Positions 12,925 through 19,396 of a stretch of 23,015 bases of DNA are shown here, in pieces. Below the pieces are notes generated by a model that was given only the letters and a program-made list of their open reading frames with translations, had not been told where the DNA came from and did not search any database. Each line of letters starts with the position of its first letter. The first letter of the stretch is position 1. A program made the translations under genes and the position numbers. Source of the DNA: CADEEN01 sp031389585 (GTDB lineage Bacteria; Pseudomonadota; Gammaproteobacteria; Burkholderiales; Burkholderiaceae_C). The DNA lies in NCBI GenBank assembly GCA_031389585.1, contig JANMSS010000249.1, positions 1 to 23,015 of the forward strand, read 5' to 3'.

Positions 12925-13943
12925 TCGAGCTTCAGGTTCTGCTTGGTGACGACCTGCTTGTAGACCTCGAACTCGGCCTTGATCTGAACCGCGAACTGCT
13001 CGGGGGTGTTCAGGATCAGCAGCGAGCCGGTGTCTTCGATGCGCTTGCGCACCTCGGGCAGTTCGGCGGTCTTCTTCACCGCCGCATGCACCTTGTCGAT
13101 CACGTCCTTGGGCAGGTTCTTCGGCCCGAGCACACCGTAGTAGGCCATGCGGTTCACCGGCTCCAAACCGACTTCCTTGAAGGTCAGCACGTTCGGCAGT
13201 TGCGTCAGCCGCTGCGGTGCCGCGACGACGATCGGGATCAGGCGCCCGTCCTTGATGAACGGCAGCGCTGAGGGCATGTTGTCGAAGATGATCGTCACCT
13301 GGCCGGCCACCGTGTCGTTCAGCGCCGGGCCCGCGCCGCGGTAAGGAATGTGCGCGATGAAGGTGCCCGACAGGCTCTTGAACAACTCCATCTGCAGGTG
13401 GCCGATGCCGCCGGTGCCCGAGCTGGCGAAGCTGTGCTTGCCCGGGTTCTTCTTCAGCTCGGCGAGGAAGCCCGCATAGTCGCGCGCCGGGAAGCTCGGG
13501 TGCACCGCGATCACGTTGGGCGTGGCCGCGATGTTGATGATGGGCGTGAAGTCGGTCGTCGGGTTGTAGCCGATCTTGGCGTTGATGGCCGGGTTGGCGG
13601 CCGTGGTCGACACTGTCGCCATACCCAGCGTGTAGCCGTCAGGCGTGGCCTTGATGACCTCGAGGGCACCGATCGATCCACCGCCGCCGGCCTTGTTCTC
13701 GACCACCAGCGTCTGGCCCAGCGCCAGGTTCACGCGCTCGGCAACCACGCGGGCCACGATGTCGGTGGTGCCGCCGGGCGCGAAGGGCACCACCAGCCGC
13801 ACCGGCTTGGTCGGGTAGGCCTGTCCTGAGCCCGTTGAAGCGGCCTGTCCTGAGCCCGTCGAAGCGGCCTGTGCGGCGGCCAACGGCGCCCATACCGCCA
13901 ACGCGACGGCGACAGCGCTCGTGCCGAGGATTCGTTTCTTCAT
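12921..13943 (-). CDS. Bug family (TTT) substrate-binding protein with duplicated N-terminal insertion
   Basis: A 340-residue periplasmic binding protein of the Bug/TctC family, which captures carboxylates and other small compounds for tripartite tricarboxylate transporters or for sensing. The signal peptide (about residues 1-26, ending AAAQA) is followed by ASTGSGQA twice, then the usual mature start YPTKPVRLVVPFAPGGTTDIVAR. The expected join in this family is AQA-YPTKP, so the 16 residues look inserted; they are encoded by two copies of the interspersed repeat (13818-13865). Ligand-loop segments such as GGGGSIGALEV and FASSGTGGIGHLQMELFK are intact. GGAG sits eight bases before the ATG. No TctA/TctB genes are present, as is common for Bug proteins. 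The ligand is unknown. Confidence 0.93.
   Translation of the reverse strand: MKKRILGTSAVAVALAVWAPLAAAQAASTGSGQAASTGSGQAYPTKPVRLVVPFAPGGTTDIVARVVAERVNLALGQTLVVENKAGGGGSIGALEVIKATPDGYTLGMATVSTTAANPAINAKIGYNPTTDFTPIINIAATPNVIAVHPSFPARDYAGFLAELKKNPGKHSFASSGTGGIGHLQMELFKSLSGTFIAHIPYRGAGPALNDTVAGQVTIIFDNMPSALPFIKDGRLIPIVVAAPQRLTQLPNVLTFKEVGLEPVNRMAYYGVLGPKNLPKDVIDKVHAAVKKTAELPEVRKRIEDTGSLLILNTPEQFAVQIKAEFEVYKQVVTKQNLKLD
13818..13865. repeat. Two tandem 24-base interspersed repeat copies inside a coding region
   Basis: Two adjacent 24-base units (13818-13841 and 13842-13865) differ at one base (T or C at unit position 19), and GGCCTGT of a third partial unit follows. The core, CCTGTCCTGAGCC then CGTCGAAG, is the same element that occurs at 18584-18630 and, inverted, around 19301-19369. 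The unit length, 24, is a multiple of three, so the frame is kept. Confidence 0.9.
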
Positions 13944-13998
13944 CGATCAGTCTCCAGACAGTTCGGGTTGGGGTAAACGTCAAATCGCAGCGATGGCC

Positions 13999-14604
13999 TC
14001 ATGCGATCGGGCCGCCGAGCAGGCCGATCTTGAGTTCGGTATCGACCGGCTTGTCGCCGACGAAGATGCGCAACATGGCGGCGTAGAGATCATCGCCGGC
14101 GATCGGCTCACCACGCAGTTTGCCGTTGAGCGCCAGTTGCAGGCCCCGATCGGGCAGCCAGTCAAGATCGATCACGTCGCGTTTCTTCAACTTGCCGATG
14201 GTGCGCAGCACAGCGTCGAAACGCGCCATGCGCTCGGTCAAGGGCGGCCGTTGTGCCTCTGGCGTGTTGCGATCGACGCCCTTGTGGAACGCCTTCACGA
14301 ACTCTTCGGTATCGACGTCGAGCAGCATGCGCAGCTGCAGCCGCTTGGCGCCTGCGGCGGCGTACACCTGTTGCGGCGTGCGCGCAGGAATGCTCAGGTA
14401 CAGGCCCGCGGCATAGCCCTTGAGCCAAGCCACAGCACGCAAGCCGACCCCATTGAGCTCGAGCCTCTGGCCGCCCACGGTGGCCTGCCCGGCAAAGGTA
14501 TAGCCCTCGACCTTGACCGGCGCTGCCGCCTGCGCCACCGCGGTGACCATCAGGGCGGCGGCGGCCAGCAAACGGCGGCGCGGAAAGTGGATGGGTGGGG
14601 ACAT
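13999..14604 (-). CDS. Chalcone isomerase-like family protein, exported
   Basis: A 201-residue protein with a signal peptide (residues 1-27: PRRRLLAAAALMVTAVAQAAA) and a chalcone-isomerase-like domain of the bacterial type. Typical stretches are LELNGVGLRAVAWLKGYAAGLYL, LQLRMLLDVDTEEFVKAFHKGV, and a terminal LYAAMLRIFVGDKPVDTELKIGLLG. Bacterial members lack a demonstrated flavonoid isomerase activity and are periplasmic proteins of unknown role, possibly lipid or fatty-acid binding. The ATG at 14604 is chosen because it starts the signal peptide; an upstream extension to 14769 has no such features. It is followed 55 bases later by the Bug gene on the same strand and is divergent from the AEC transporter. 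Confidence 0.87.
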   Translation of the reverse strand: MSPPIHFPRRRLLAAAALMVTAVAQAAAPVKVEGYTFAGQATVGGQRLELNGVGLRAVAWLKGYAAGLYLSIPARTPQQVYAAAGAKRLQLRMLLDVDTEEFVKAFHKGVDRNTPEAQRPPLTERMARFDAVLRTIGKLKKRDVIDLDWLPDRGLQLALNGKLRGEPIAGDDLYAAMLRIFVGDKPVDTELKIGLLGGPIA

Positions 14605-14671
14605 GACAGGCGCAAGTGTGGCGGATCGGCCAACAACGCACAGTCTGCCTGCTTGGACGACCGGCCGCGCT

Positions 14672-14692
14672 GTGGCGATTACGCATCGCCAC
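14672..14692. promoter_or_regulatory. Perfect 8-base inverted repeat upstream of the AEC transporter
   Basis: GTGGCGAT (14672-14679) and ATCGCCAC (14685-14692) form a perfect dyad with a five-base centre, 20 bases before the transporter's GTG start and 68 bases from the divergent chalcone-isomerase-like start. It lies outside any gene, so the symmetry is not a coding by-product. It could be an operator for the divergent pair or a hairpin that hides the translation start. Confidence 0.45.
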
Positions 14693-14711
14693 CACAGGCA
14701 CACTCGAGCGT

Positions 14712-15614
14712 GTGAGCACCGCCTGGCTGTTGCTGCCCGACTTCCTGCTGATTGCACTCGGTTACGCACTGTGCCGTTGGACCGCGTTCGACCGGCCGCT
14801 GTGGAACCACGCCGAGCGCCTTGTGTACTACCTGCTGTTCCCGGCTCTGCTGTTTGTCGCCATCCTGCGCCAACCGATTGCGCTCGACGCGCTGGCCAGC
14901 CTGGGTGTCGTCGGGCTCGCGCTAACCGCCAGCGGCATTGGCCTGGCCTTTGCGCTGGGCCGCTGGCCGGGGGTCGATCGCGTCGCCCATGCCTCGGGCG
15001 CGCAGGTGGCCTTTCGTTTCAATTCGTACATTGCCCTGGCCCTGGCCGAGCGGCTTGGCGGCAGCGCCGGTGTGGCTGCGATCGCCGTCCTGATCGTGCT
15101 GGTCGTGCCCCTGTGCAATGTGGCCGCGGTGTGGCCGTTGGCCCGAGCCGGTGGCCAACATTACGGCCGCGAGTTGTTGCGCAACCCGCTGATCATCGGC
15201 ACCGCAGCCGGGTTGGCGGCCAACCTGCTGGGACTGCAACTGCCGGACTTGGCGTCGATCACGCTGCAGCGCCTCGGTTCGGCCGCGCTGCCGCTCGGCC
15301 TGATGGCAGTCGGCGCCGGCTTGCGACTGGGCGCGCTGCGCGAAGCGCCGGGGCTGGCCGTCGCACTGCTCGCAATCCGTCACGCCGCGCTGCCGCTGCT
15401 GGCCCTGGTGCTGGTGCGCTGGGCGGCGCTGGACACGACGCAACAGACCGTGGCGGTTGCGTTCGCGGCGCTGCCCACCGCCGCCAGCGCCTATGTGCTG
15501 GTGGCCCGCATGGGCGGGCGCGGCGAGTACGTCGCCGGTCTGGTCACGGTGTCGACGCTGCTCGGCATGTTGAGCGTGCCGCTGGCGCTGGCGCTGCACG
15601 CGGCGTGGCCTTGA
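14712..15614 (+). CDS. AEC (auxin efflux carrier) family transporter
   Basis: A 300-residue inner-membrane protein of the AEC family with about ten hydrophobic segments. The start LLLPDFLLIALGYALCR and the next segment WNHAERLVYYLLFPALLFVAILRQPI are typical. The conserved NPLIIGTAAGLAANLLGLQLP stretch in the middle and the final segment AALPTAASAYVLVARMGGRGEYVAGLVTVSTLLGMLSVPLAL are also typical. The GTG at 14712 begins the first helix; a GTG at 14616 would add 32 residues unlike the family, so it was rejected. The family exports or imports small organic acids such as malate or malonate; the substrate cannot be predicted. Its stop lies one base from the convergent queG stop, with no terminator in between. 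Confidence 0.9.
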   Translation: MSTAWLLLPDFLLIALGYALCRWTAFDRPLWNHAERLVYYLLFPALLFVAILRQPIALDALASLGVVGLALTASGIGLAFALGRWPGVDRVAHASGAQVAFRFNSYIALALAERLGGSAGVAAIAVLIVLVVPLCNVAAVWPLARAGGQHYGRELLRNPLIIGTAAGLAANLLGLQLPDLASITLQRLGSAALPLGLMAVGAGLRLGALREAPGLAVALLAIRHAALPLLALVLVRWAALDTTQQTVAVAFAALPTAASAYVLVARMGGRGEYVAGLVTVSTLLGMLSVPLALALHAAWP

Positions 15615-15615
15615 G

Positions 15616-16698
15616 TCAACCCAGCGCCCAGTCGATGTGCTCCTGCACCAGCGGCGTTGCCGCGTCGCGGCGGGCTTGCAGCGCAGCGCGGATCGCGGCG
15701 TCTTCGCCGGCGTGCAGTGCGTTGCCCAGTGCCACGGCCAGATTGCGCTGCCAGCGCTCGAAGCCGACACGGCGGATTGCGCTGCCCTCGGTACGCAGCA
15801 GGAAGTCGGCTTCGCTCCAGGCCCAGAGGGCCAGCAGTGTCGGCTCGGCGAATGCGTCGCGCACATCGAAGTCGGGCAGCGTTGCGCGCTGGGCGTACTT
15901 GTTCCACGGGCAGACCAGTTGGCAGTCGTCGCAGCCATAAATGCGGTTGCCCATCGCCCTCCGCAGCTCGATGGGGATCGGCCCCTCATGTTCGATCGTC
16001 AGGTAGGAGATGCAACGCCGGGCATCGAGCCGGTACGGCGCCACGATGGCCTGCGTCGGGCAGACATCGATGCAGGCACTGCAACTGCCGCAATGCGCCT
16101 CGGCGGGCAGCGTCGGCGGCAAGGCCAGGTCAACAAACAATTCGCCGAGAAAGAACATCGAGCCGCCCTCGCGCGACAGCGCCAGCGTGTGCTTGCCGCG
16201 CCAACCAATGCCGCTCTGCGCCGCAAGTTCGACCTCGAGCACCGGCGCCGAATCAGTGAACACGCGGTGGCCGAACGGGCCGATCTCGGCCGCCAGGCGA
16301 TCGGCCAGCGATTGCAGCCGCGCGCGCAGCACCTTGTGATAGTCGCGGCCCCGCGCGTAGATCGACACGCTGGCCGCGCGCGAATTGGCGATCGATTGCC
16401 ACTCGATCGCCTGCCAGCCCTCGACGTTGCGCCGCGGCAGGTAGTCCGTGCGCGCCGTGATCACCGACAGCGTGCCGGGCCGCAGCTCAGCCGGCCGCGC
16501 ACGCTTCAGGCCGTGGCGCGCCATGTAGTCCATCGTGCCGTGGTGGCCGGCGGCCAGCCAGGCGACGAGCCCTGGTTCGGCGGCGGCCAAATCCACGCCG
16601 GCGACACCGATCTGGGAGAATCCAAGTTCCCCGGCCCAGCCGCGCAGTTGCTCAAGCAACTGCGTGCCGTCGATCGAAGCATGGTCTTGATGACGCAT
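15616..16698 (-). CDS. queG: Epoxyqueuosine reductase QueG
   Basis: A 360-residue cobalamin- and iron-sulfur-dependent enzyme that reduces epoxyqueuosine to queuosine in tRNA, the last step of queuosine synthesis. Eight cysteines for two [4Fe-4S] clusters are present: C203, C206, C209, C213 (CGSCSACIDVCP), C229 is nearby, and C256, C259, C263 (CDDCQLVCPWN). The proposed proton donor aspartate is D149 in VFTDSAPVLE. The N-terminal part has the usual HHGTMDYMARH segment (52-62), which contributes to cofactor binding. The C-terminal part beyond about 275 contains short helical repeats as in the family. It overlaps the divergent tsaE start and converges on the AEC gene. In enterobacteria queG is likewise divergent from the tsaE-amidase operon. 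Confidence 0.95.
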   Translation of the reverse strand: MRHQDHASIDGTQLLEQLRGWAGELGFSQIGVAGVDLAAAEPGLVAWLAAGHHGTMDYMARHGLKRARPAELRPGTLSVITARTDYLPRRNVEGWQAIEWQSIANSRAASVSIYARGRDYHKVLRARLQSLADRLAAEIGPFGHRVFTDSAPVLEVELAAQSGIGWRGKHTLALSREGGSMFFLGELFVDLALPPTLPAEAHCGSCSACIDVCPTQAIVAPYRLDARRCISYLTIEHEGPIPIELRRAMGNRIYGCDDCQLVCPWNKYAQRATLPDFDVRDAFAEPTLLALWAWSEADFLLRTEGSAIRRVGFERWQRNLAVALGNALHAGEDAAIRAALQARRDAATPLVQEHIDWALG

Positions 16699-17175
16699 TT
16701 GCCGATTCTAGAAACCCGCATCTTCACCTGGCCTGACGAAGCGGCCTGCGCAGCCTTCGCGCAGCGGCTTGCCGCCTCGCCGTCTCTGCTCCCCGACAGC
16801 TTCATCGCCCTGGAAGGCCCGCTCGGCGCCGGCAAGACCACCTTTGTGCGCCACCTGTTGCGCGCGCTCGGCATCGAGGGCCGCATCAAGAGCCCCACCT
16901 ACGCCGTGCTCGAGCCCTACGTAATCAATGGCCTGGCAATCTCGCACTTCGATTTCTACCGTCTGAGCGGCCCGCGCGAGTGGCTCGATGCCGGTTTTCG
17001 CGATGTGTTTGCGGCGCCAGGATTGAAACTGGCCGAGTGGCCAGGCAACGCCAAGGCCGTATTGCCTGAGGCAGACTGGCAGATGGAACTCGAGCCCCTC
17101 GAGGGCAACCAACGCCGCGTGACCGTACATGCCCACACCGACCACGGCCGACGCCTGCTGGCGGGCGTTGCATGA
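16681..17175 (+). CDS. tsaE: tRNA threonylcarbamoyladenosine biosynthesis ATPase TsaE
   Basis: A 164-residue P-loop protein that, with TsaB and TsaD, makes the t6A37 modification of ANN-decoding tRNAs. The family motifs are all present: Walker A GPLGAGKT (46-53), SPTY (71-74), HFDFYRL (89-95) and LAEWP (117-121). Two starts are possible, ATG at 16681 or ATG at 16690; neither has a clear ribosome binding site, and both lie inside the 5' end of the divergent queG. A far longer open frame upstream to 15637 is antisense to queG and was rejected. The stop overlaps the amiC start (ATGA at 17172-17175), matching the conserved tsaE-amidase pair. It is a single-domain protein of normal length. Confidence 0.95.
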   Translation: MVLMTHLPILETRIFTWPDEAACAAFAQRLAASPSLLPDSFIALEGPLGAGKTTFVRHLLRALGIEGRIKSPTYAVLEPYVINGLAISHFDFYRLSGPREWLDAGFRDVFAAPGLKLAEWPGNAKAVLPEADWQMELEPLEGNQRRVTVHAHTDHGRRLLAGVA

Positions 17176-18494
17176 CCAGACGCAGCGCATTGAAGCAGCT
17201 CGGCAGCCTGGCGCTGCTGCTGCAAGCGCCGCAACTGGCCTTCGGTGCCGAGATCGTGGCCGTGCGCGTGTGGCCGGCTGCCGACTACACGCGCATCACG
17301 ATCGAGTCCGACAGCGCGCTCGTGGCCCGCCACACCTTGCTCAGCGCGCCCGACCGCCTGGTGATCGATGTCGACGGGCTCGAGCTCAGCGCGCAACTGC
17401 GCGAACTCGTCGGCAAGGTGCGCGCCGATGACCCGTATATCGCCGGCCTGCGCGTCGGCCAGTTCCAGCCGCGCGTCGTGCGGCTGGTGATCGACTTGAA
17501 GCAAGCGGCTGCGCCGCAGATCTTCACGCTCGAACCGGTGGCGGCCTACAAGCACCGCCTGGTGTTCGACCTCTACCCGACCGAGGCACGCGACCCGCTG
17601 CTGGCTCTGATCCGCGAGAAGGAGCAGGCTGAGCGCGAAGCCGCGACGGCCGTACGCGATGCACTTGGCGAGTTCATCGACCGCGTCGAAGGCGGGCAGG
17701 TTGCCAGGGCGCGCGCCGCATCGGCGCCAATGCAGACCGCTGCGCCGAGGCCGCCCTCGCCGGAACTGATGCGCAAGGTCGAGCGCCTGATCATCGTCGC
17801 CCTGGACCCCGGTCATGGCGGTGAAGACCCCGGTGCTGTCGGCCCGAGCGGCCTGAAAGAGAAGACCGTGGTCCTGGCCGTGGCACTGCAGCTGCGCGAT
17901 CGCCTGAACAGCCAGCCCGGCATGCGCGCCTTCCTGACCCGCGACGCCGACTACTTCGTGCCACTGGCAGACCGGGTAATGAAGGCCCGCCGCGTGCAGG
18001 CCGATCTGTTCGTGTCGATCCATGCCGACGCTTTCATGACGCCGAGCGCGCGCGGGGCCAGTGTCTTTGCGCTGAGCCAGGGTGCGGCCACCAGCACGGC
18101 GGCGCGCTGGATCGCGAACAAGGAGAACGCCGCAGACGTGGTCGGCGGCGTCAATGTCAAGGCCGGCAGTGATGTGCAGGTGATGCGCGCGCTTCTGGAC
18201 ATGAGTACCACCGCCCAGATCAAGGACAGCCTGCGCGTCGGCCACGAGGTGCTGGGTCAGTTGGACCGCGTCGGCCGCCTGCACAAGCCGCGTGTCGAGC
18301 AGGCCGGCTTCGCCGTGCTCAAAGCCCCCGACATCCCGAGCATCCTGGTCGAGACGGCCTTCATATCCAACCCCGACGAAGAAGCCAAGCTGGCCGATCC
18401 CGGGTACCGCCAGCAACTCGTCGAGGCACTCGCGGTGGGCATCAGGCGTTACTTCGCGAAGAACCCGCCTCTGGCGCGCAACCGGCAGCTGTAG
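17172..18494 (+). CDS. amiC: N-acetylmuramoyl-L-alanine amidase, AmiC-type
   Basis: A 440-residue periplasmic zinc amidase that cuts the septal cell wall during division. Residues 1-25 (TRRSALKQLGS then a hydrophobic run) resemble a twin-arginine signal peptide, as for E. coli AmiA/AmiC. The AMIN localisation domain covers about 27-135, a charged linker 140-200, and the Amidase_3 domain 205-432. Zinc and catalytic residues are H215 (DPGHGGEDPGA), E230 (KEKT), H284 (SIHAD) and E394 (VETAFISN). A segment around 297-345 (VFALSQGAATSTAARWIANKEN) fits the regulatory helix insert that needs activation by an EnvC/NlpD-type factor. It overlaps tsaE by four bases. In many relatives mutL follows, but here repeats and a dioxygenase gene follow. 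Confidence 0.95.
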   Translation: MTRRSALKQLGSLALLLQAPQLAFGAEIVAVRVWPAADYTRITIESDSALVARHTLLSAPDRLVIDVDGLELSAQLRELVGKVRADDPYIAGLRVGQFQPRVVRLVIDLKQAAAPQIFTLEPVAAYKHRLVFDLYPTEARDPLLALIREKEQAEREAATAVRDALGEFIDRVEGGQVARARAASAPMQTAAPRPPSPELMRKVERLIIVALDPGHGGEDPGAVGPSGLKEKTVVLAVALQLRDRLNSQPGMRAFLTRDADYFVPLADRVMKARRVQADLFVSIHADAFMTPSARGASVFALSQGAATSTAARWIANKENAADVVGGVNVKAGSDVQVMRALLDMSTTAQIKDSLRVGHEVLGQLDRVGRLHKPRVEQAGFAVLKAPDIPSILVETAFISNPDEEAKLADPGYRQQLVEALAVGIRRYFAKNPPLARNRQL

Positions 18495-18566
18495 CGCATG
18501 GCGGCACGCGACTCGCGCATCGGCAGGCTCAGCAGCCGCCCTCACGTCCTGGCGCACCCACGAGCC

Positions 18567-18597
18567 CGCCGGGCCGTTCCCAAGCCTGTCCTGAGCC
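18567..18597 (+). repeat. Left arm of a 31-base inverted repeat flanking the dioxygenase gene
   Basis: This 31-base stretch is the reverse complement of 19356-19386 with one mismatch. The arms face each other across the dioxygenase gene, 758 bases apart. The inner part of the arm (CCTGTCCTGAGCC) belongs to the interspersed repeat; the outer part (CGGGCCGTTCCCAAG) is extra and shared only by these two sites in the window. Confidence 0.9.
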
Positions 18598-18630
18598 TGT
18601 CGAAGTGGCCTGTCCTGAGCCTGGTCGAAG
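18584..18630. repeat. Two tandem copies of the CTGTCCTGAGCC..GTCGAAG interspersed repeat
   Basis: Copies at 18584-18605 and 18608-18630 share the unit seen at 13818-13865. The second copy has one extra G before TCGAAG. They lie in the 173-base gap between amiC and the dioxygenase gene, 38 bases before its ATG, and may be transcribed in its leader. Confidence 0.88.
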
Positions 18631-18667
18631 GGGCGAATGCCGCAGTGCGAAGCACGGAAGTTGCCTG

Positions 18668-19237
18668 ATGAGCTCCCCGACCCTGACTGACTTCATCTCA
18701 CGCGCCACCGCGCTCAGCCGTGATCACAGCGCCCCTGCCGATTGCGTGCTTGCGCTGGCGCCGCTGATGCTCGAATTGATCGACCAGGCCGATGCCTTTC
18801 TCGAGCCGCAGCATTACCGCAGCGACCCCGACCATTACGCGCGCAACCTGGTCTACGACGCTGCGGACGCCAGCCTGTCGCTGTACACACTGGTCTGGCT
18901 GCCGGGGCAGTGGACCCCGGTGCACGACCATGGCAGTTGGGGCGTCGTCGGTGTGCTCGAAGGCGTACTGGAAGAGCGCAGTTACGTGCGCCTGTCCGCG
19001 GACCGCGGTGCCGACGCGGGTATCGATCTGGTCCGCGGCGGCGTGATTCTGCTGGGGCGCGGCGCCGTCACCAGCTTCGTGCCCAACCCCGACCACATCC
19101 ACGTCACCGGCGTGCCGCCCCAGCGACCGCGGGCCGTCAGCCTGCACCTGTACGGCTGCATGATGAACAGCTTCAACACCTATGACGTCGCCGCGGGCAC
19201 GCGCCGCCGCGTCGACCTGGCGCACAACGAGAGCTGA
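18668..19237 (+). CDS. Cysteine dioxygenase family thiol dioxygenase (cupin)
   Basis: A 189-residue cupin-type non-haem iron enzyme, predicted to oxidise a thiol such as cysteine to its sulfinic acid. Iron ligands are H86 and H88 in PVHDHGSWG, with H143 or H145 in PDHIHVTG as the third. R59 in YARNLVY aligns with the substrate-carboxylate arginine of cysteine dioxygenases, whereas mercaptopropionate dioxygenases usually have glutamine there, so cysteine is the favoured substrate. The Cys-Tyr crosslink cysteine of mammalian enzymes is absent, as in most bacterial ones. GGAAG at 18656-18660 lies seven bases before the ATG; an in-frame ATG at 18605 lies within the repeats and was rejected. The gene is bracketed by inverted repeat arms, suggesting it moved in as a unit. 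Confidence 0.88.
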   Translation: MSSPTLTDFISRATALSRDHSAPADCVLALAPLMLELIDQADAFLEPQHYRSDPDHYARNLVYDAADASLSLYTLVWLPGQWTPVHDHGSWGVVGVLEGVLEERSYVRLSADRGADAGIDLVRGGVILLGRGAVTSFVPNPDHIHVTGVPPQRPRAVSLHLYGCMMNSFNTYDVAAGTRRRVDLAHNES

Positions 19238-19266
19238 GATGACCGCCCCAAGCTCGCTGCGCTCGC

Positions 19267-19282
19267 GCTCCCCGAGGGGAGC
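19267..19282. repeat. GC palindrome downstream of the dioxygenase gene
   Basis: GCTCCCC (19267-19273) and GGGGAGC (19276-19282) form a perfect seven-base-pair stem with only two bases between. The preceding CAAGCTCGCTGCGCTCGC is typical of a second class of extragenic palindromes frequent in Burkholderiales genomes. No T-run follows, so intrinsic termination is unlikely. Confidence 0.55.
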
Positions 19283-19300
19283 TCGGTCCGCCCTCCCTTC

Positions 19301-19386
19301 CTTCGACAAGCTCAGGATGACCGGAAACACAAGCTCAGGGCGATCGGAATTGCAGGGCTCAGGACAGGCTTGGGAGCGGCCCGGCG
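19301..19386 (-). repeat. Repeat cluster and right arm of the inverted repeat
   Basis: This region between the convergent dioxygenase and xdhC genes holds an inverted copy of the interspersed core (CTTCGACAAGCTCAGGA, 19301-19317), a degenerate fragment (AAGCTCAGGG, 19331-19340) and the right 31-base arm (19356-19386) matching 18567-18597 in reverse. It ends ten bases before the xdhC stop codon. Confidence 0.85.
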
Positions 19387-19396
19387 CTGGCCTGAG

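Noticed and set aside
13818..13865. A CRISPR-like array.
   Set aside because: The units are contiguous without spacers and lie in a coding region.
14513..15940. A 475-codon plus-strand frame overlapping the AEC transporter.
   Set aside because: It is arginine-rich and featureless, out of frame with a transporter that has clear membrane segments.
15637..16680. A possible long N-terminal extension of TsaE reaching back through queG.
   Set aside because: The extension is antisense to the whole of queG and has no similarity to TsaE; the P-loop protein begins at 16681 or 16690.
18567..19386. A complete insertion sequence around the dioxygenase gene.
   Set aside because: No transposase frame exists between the arms and no flanking target duplication was seen. 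Only a non-autonomous unit remains possible.
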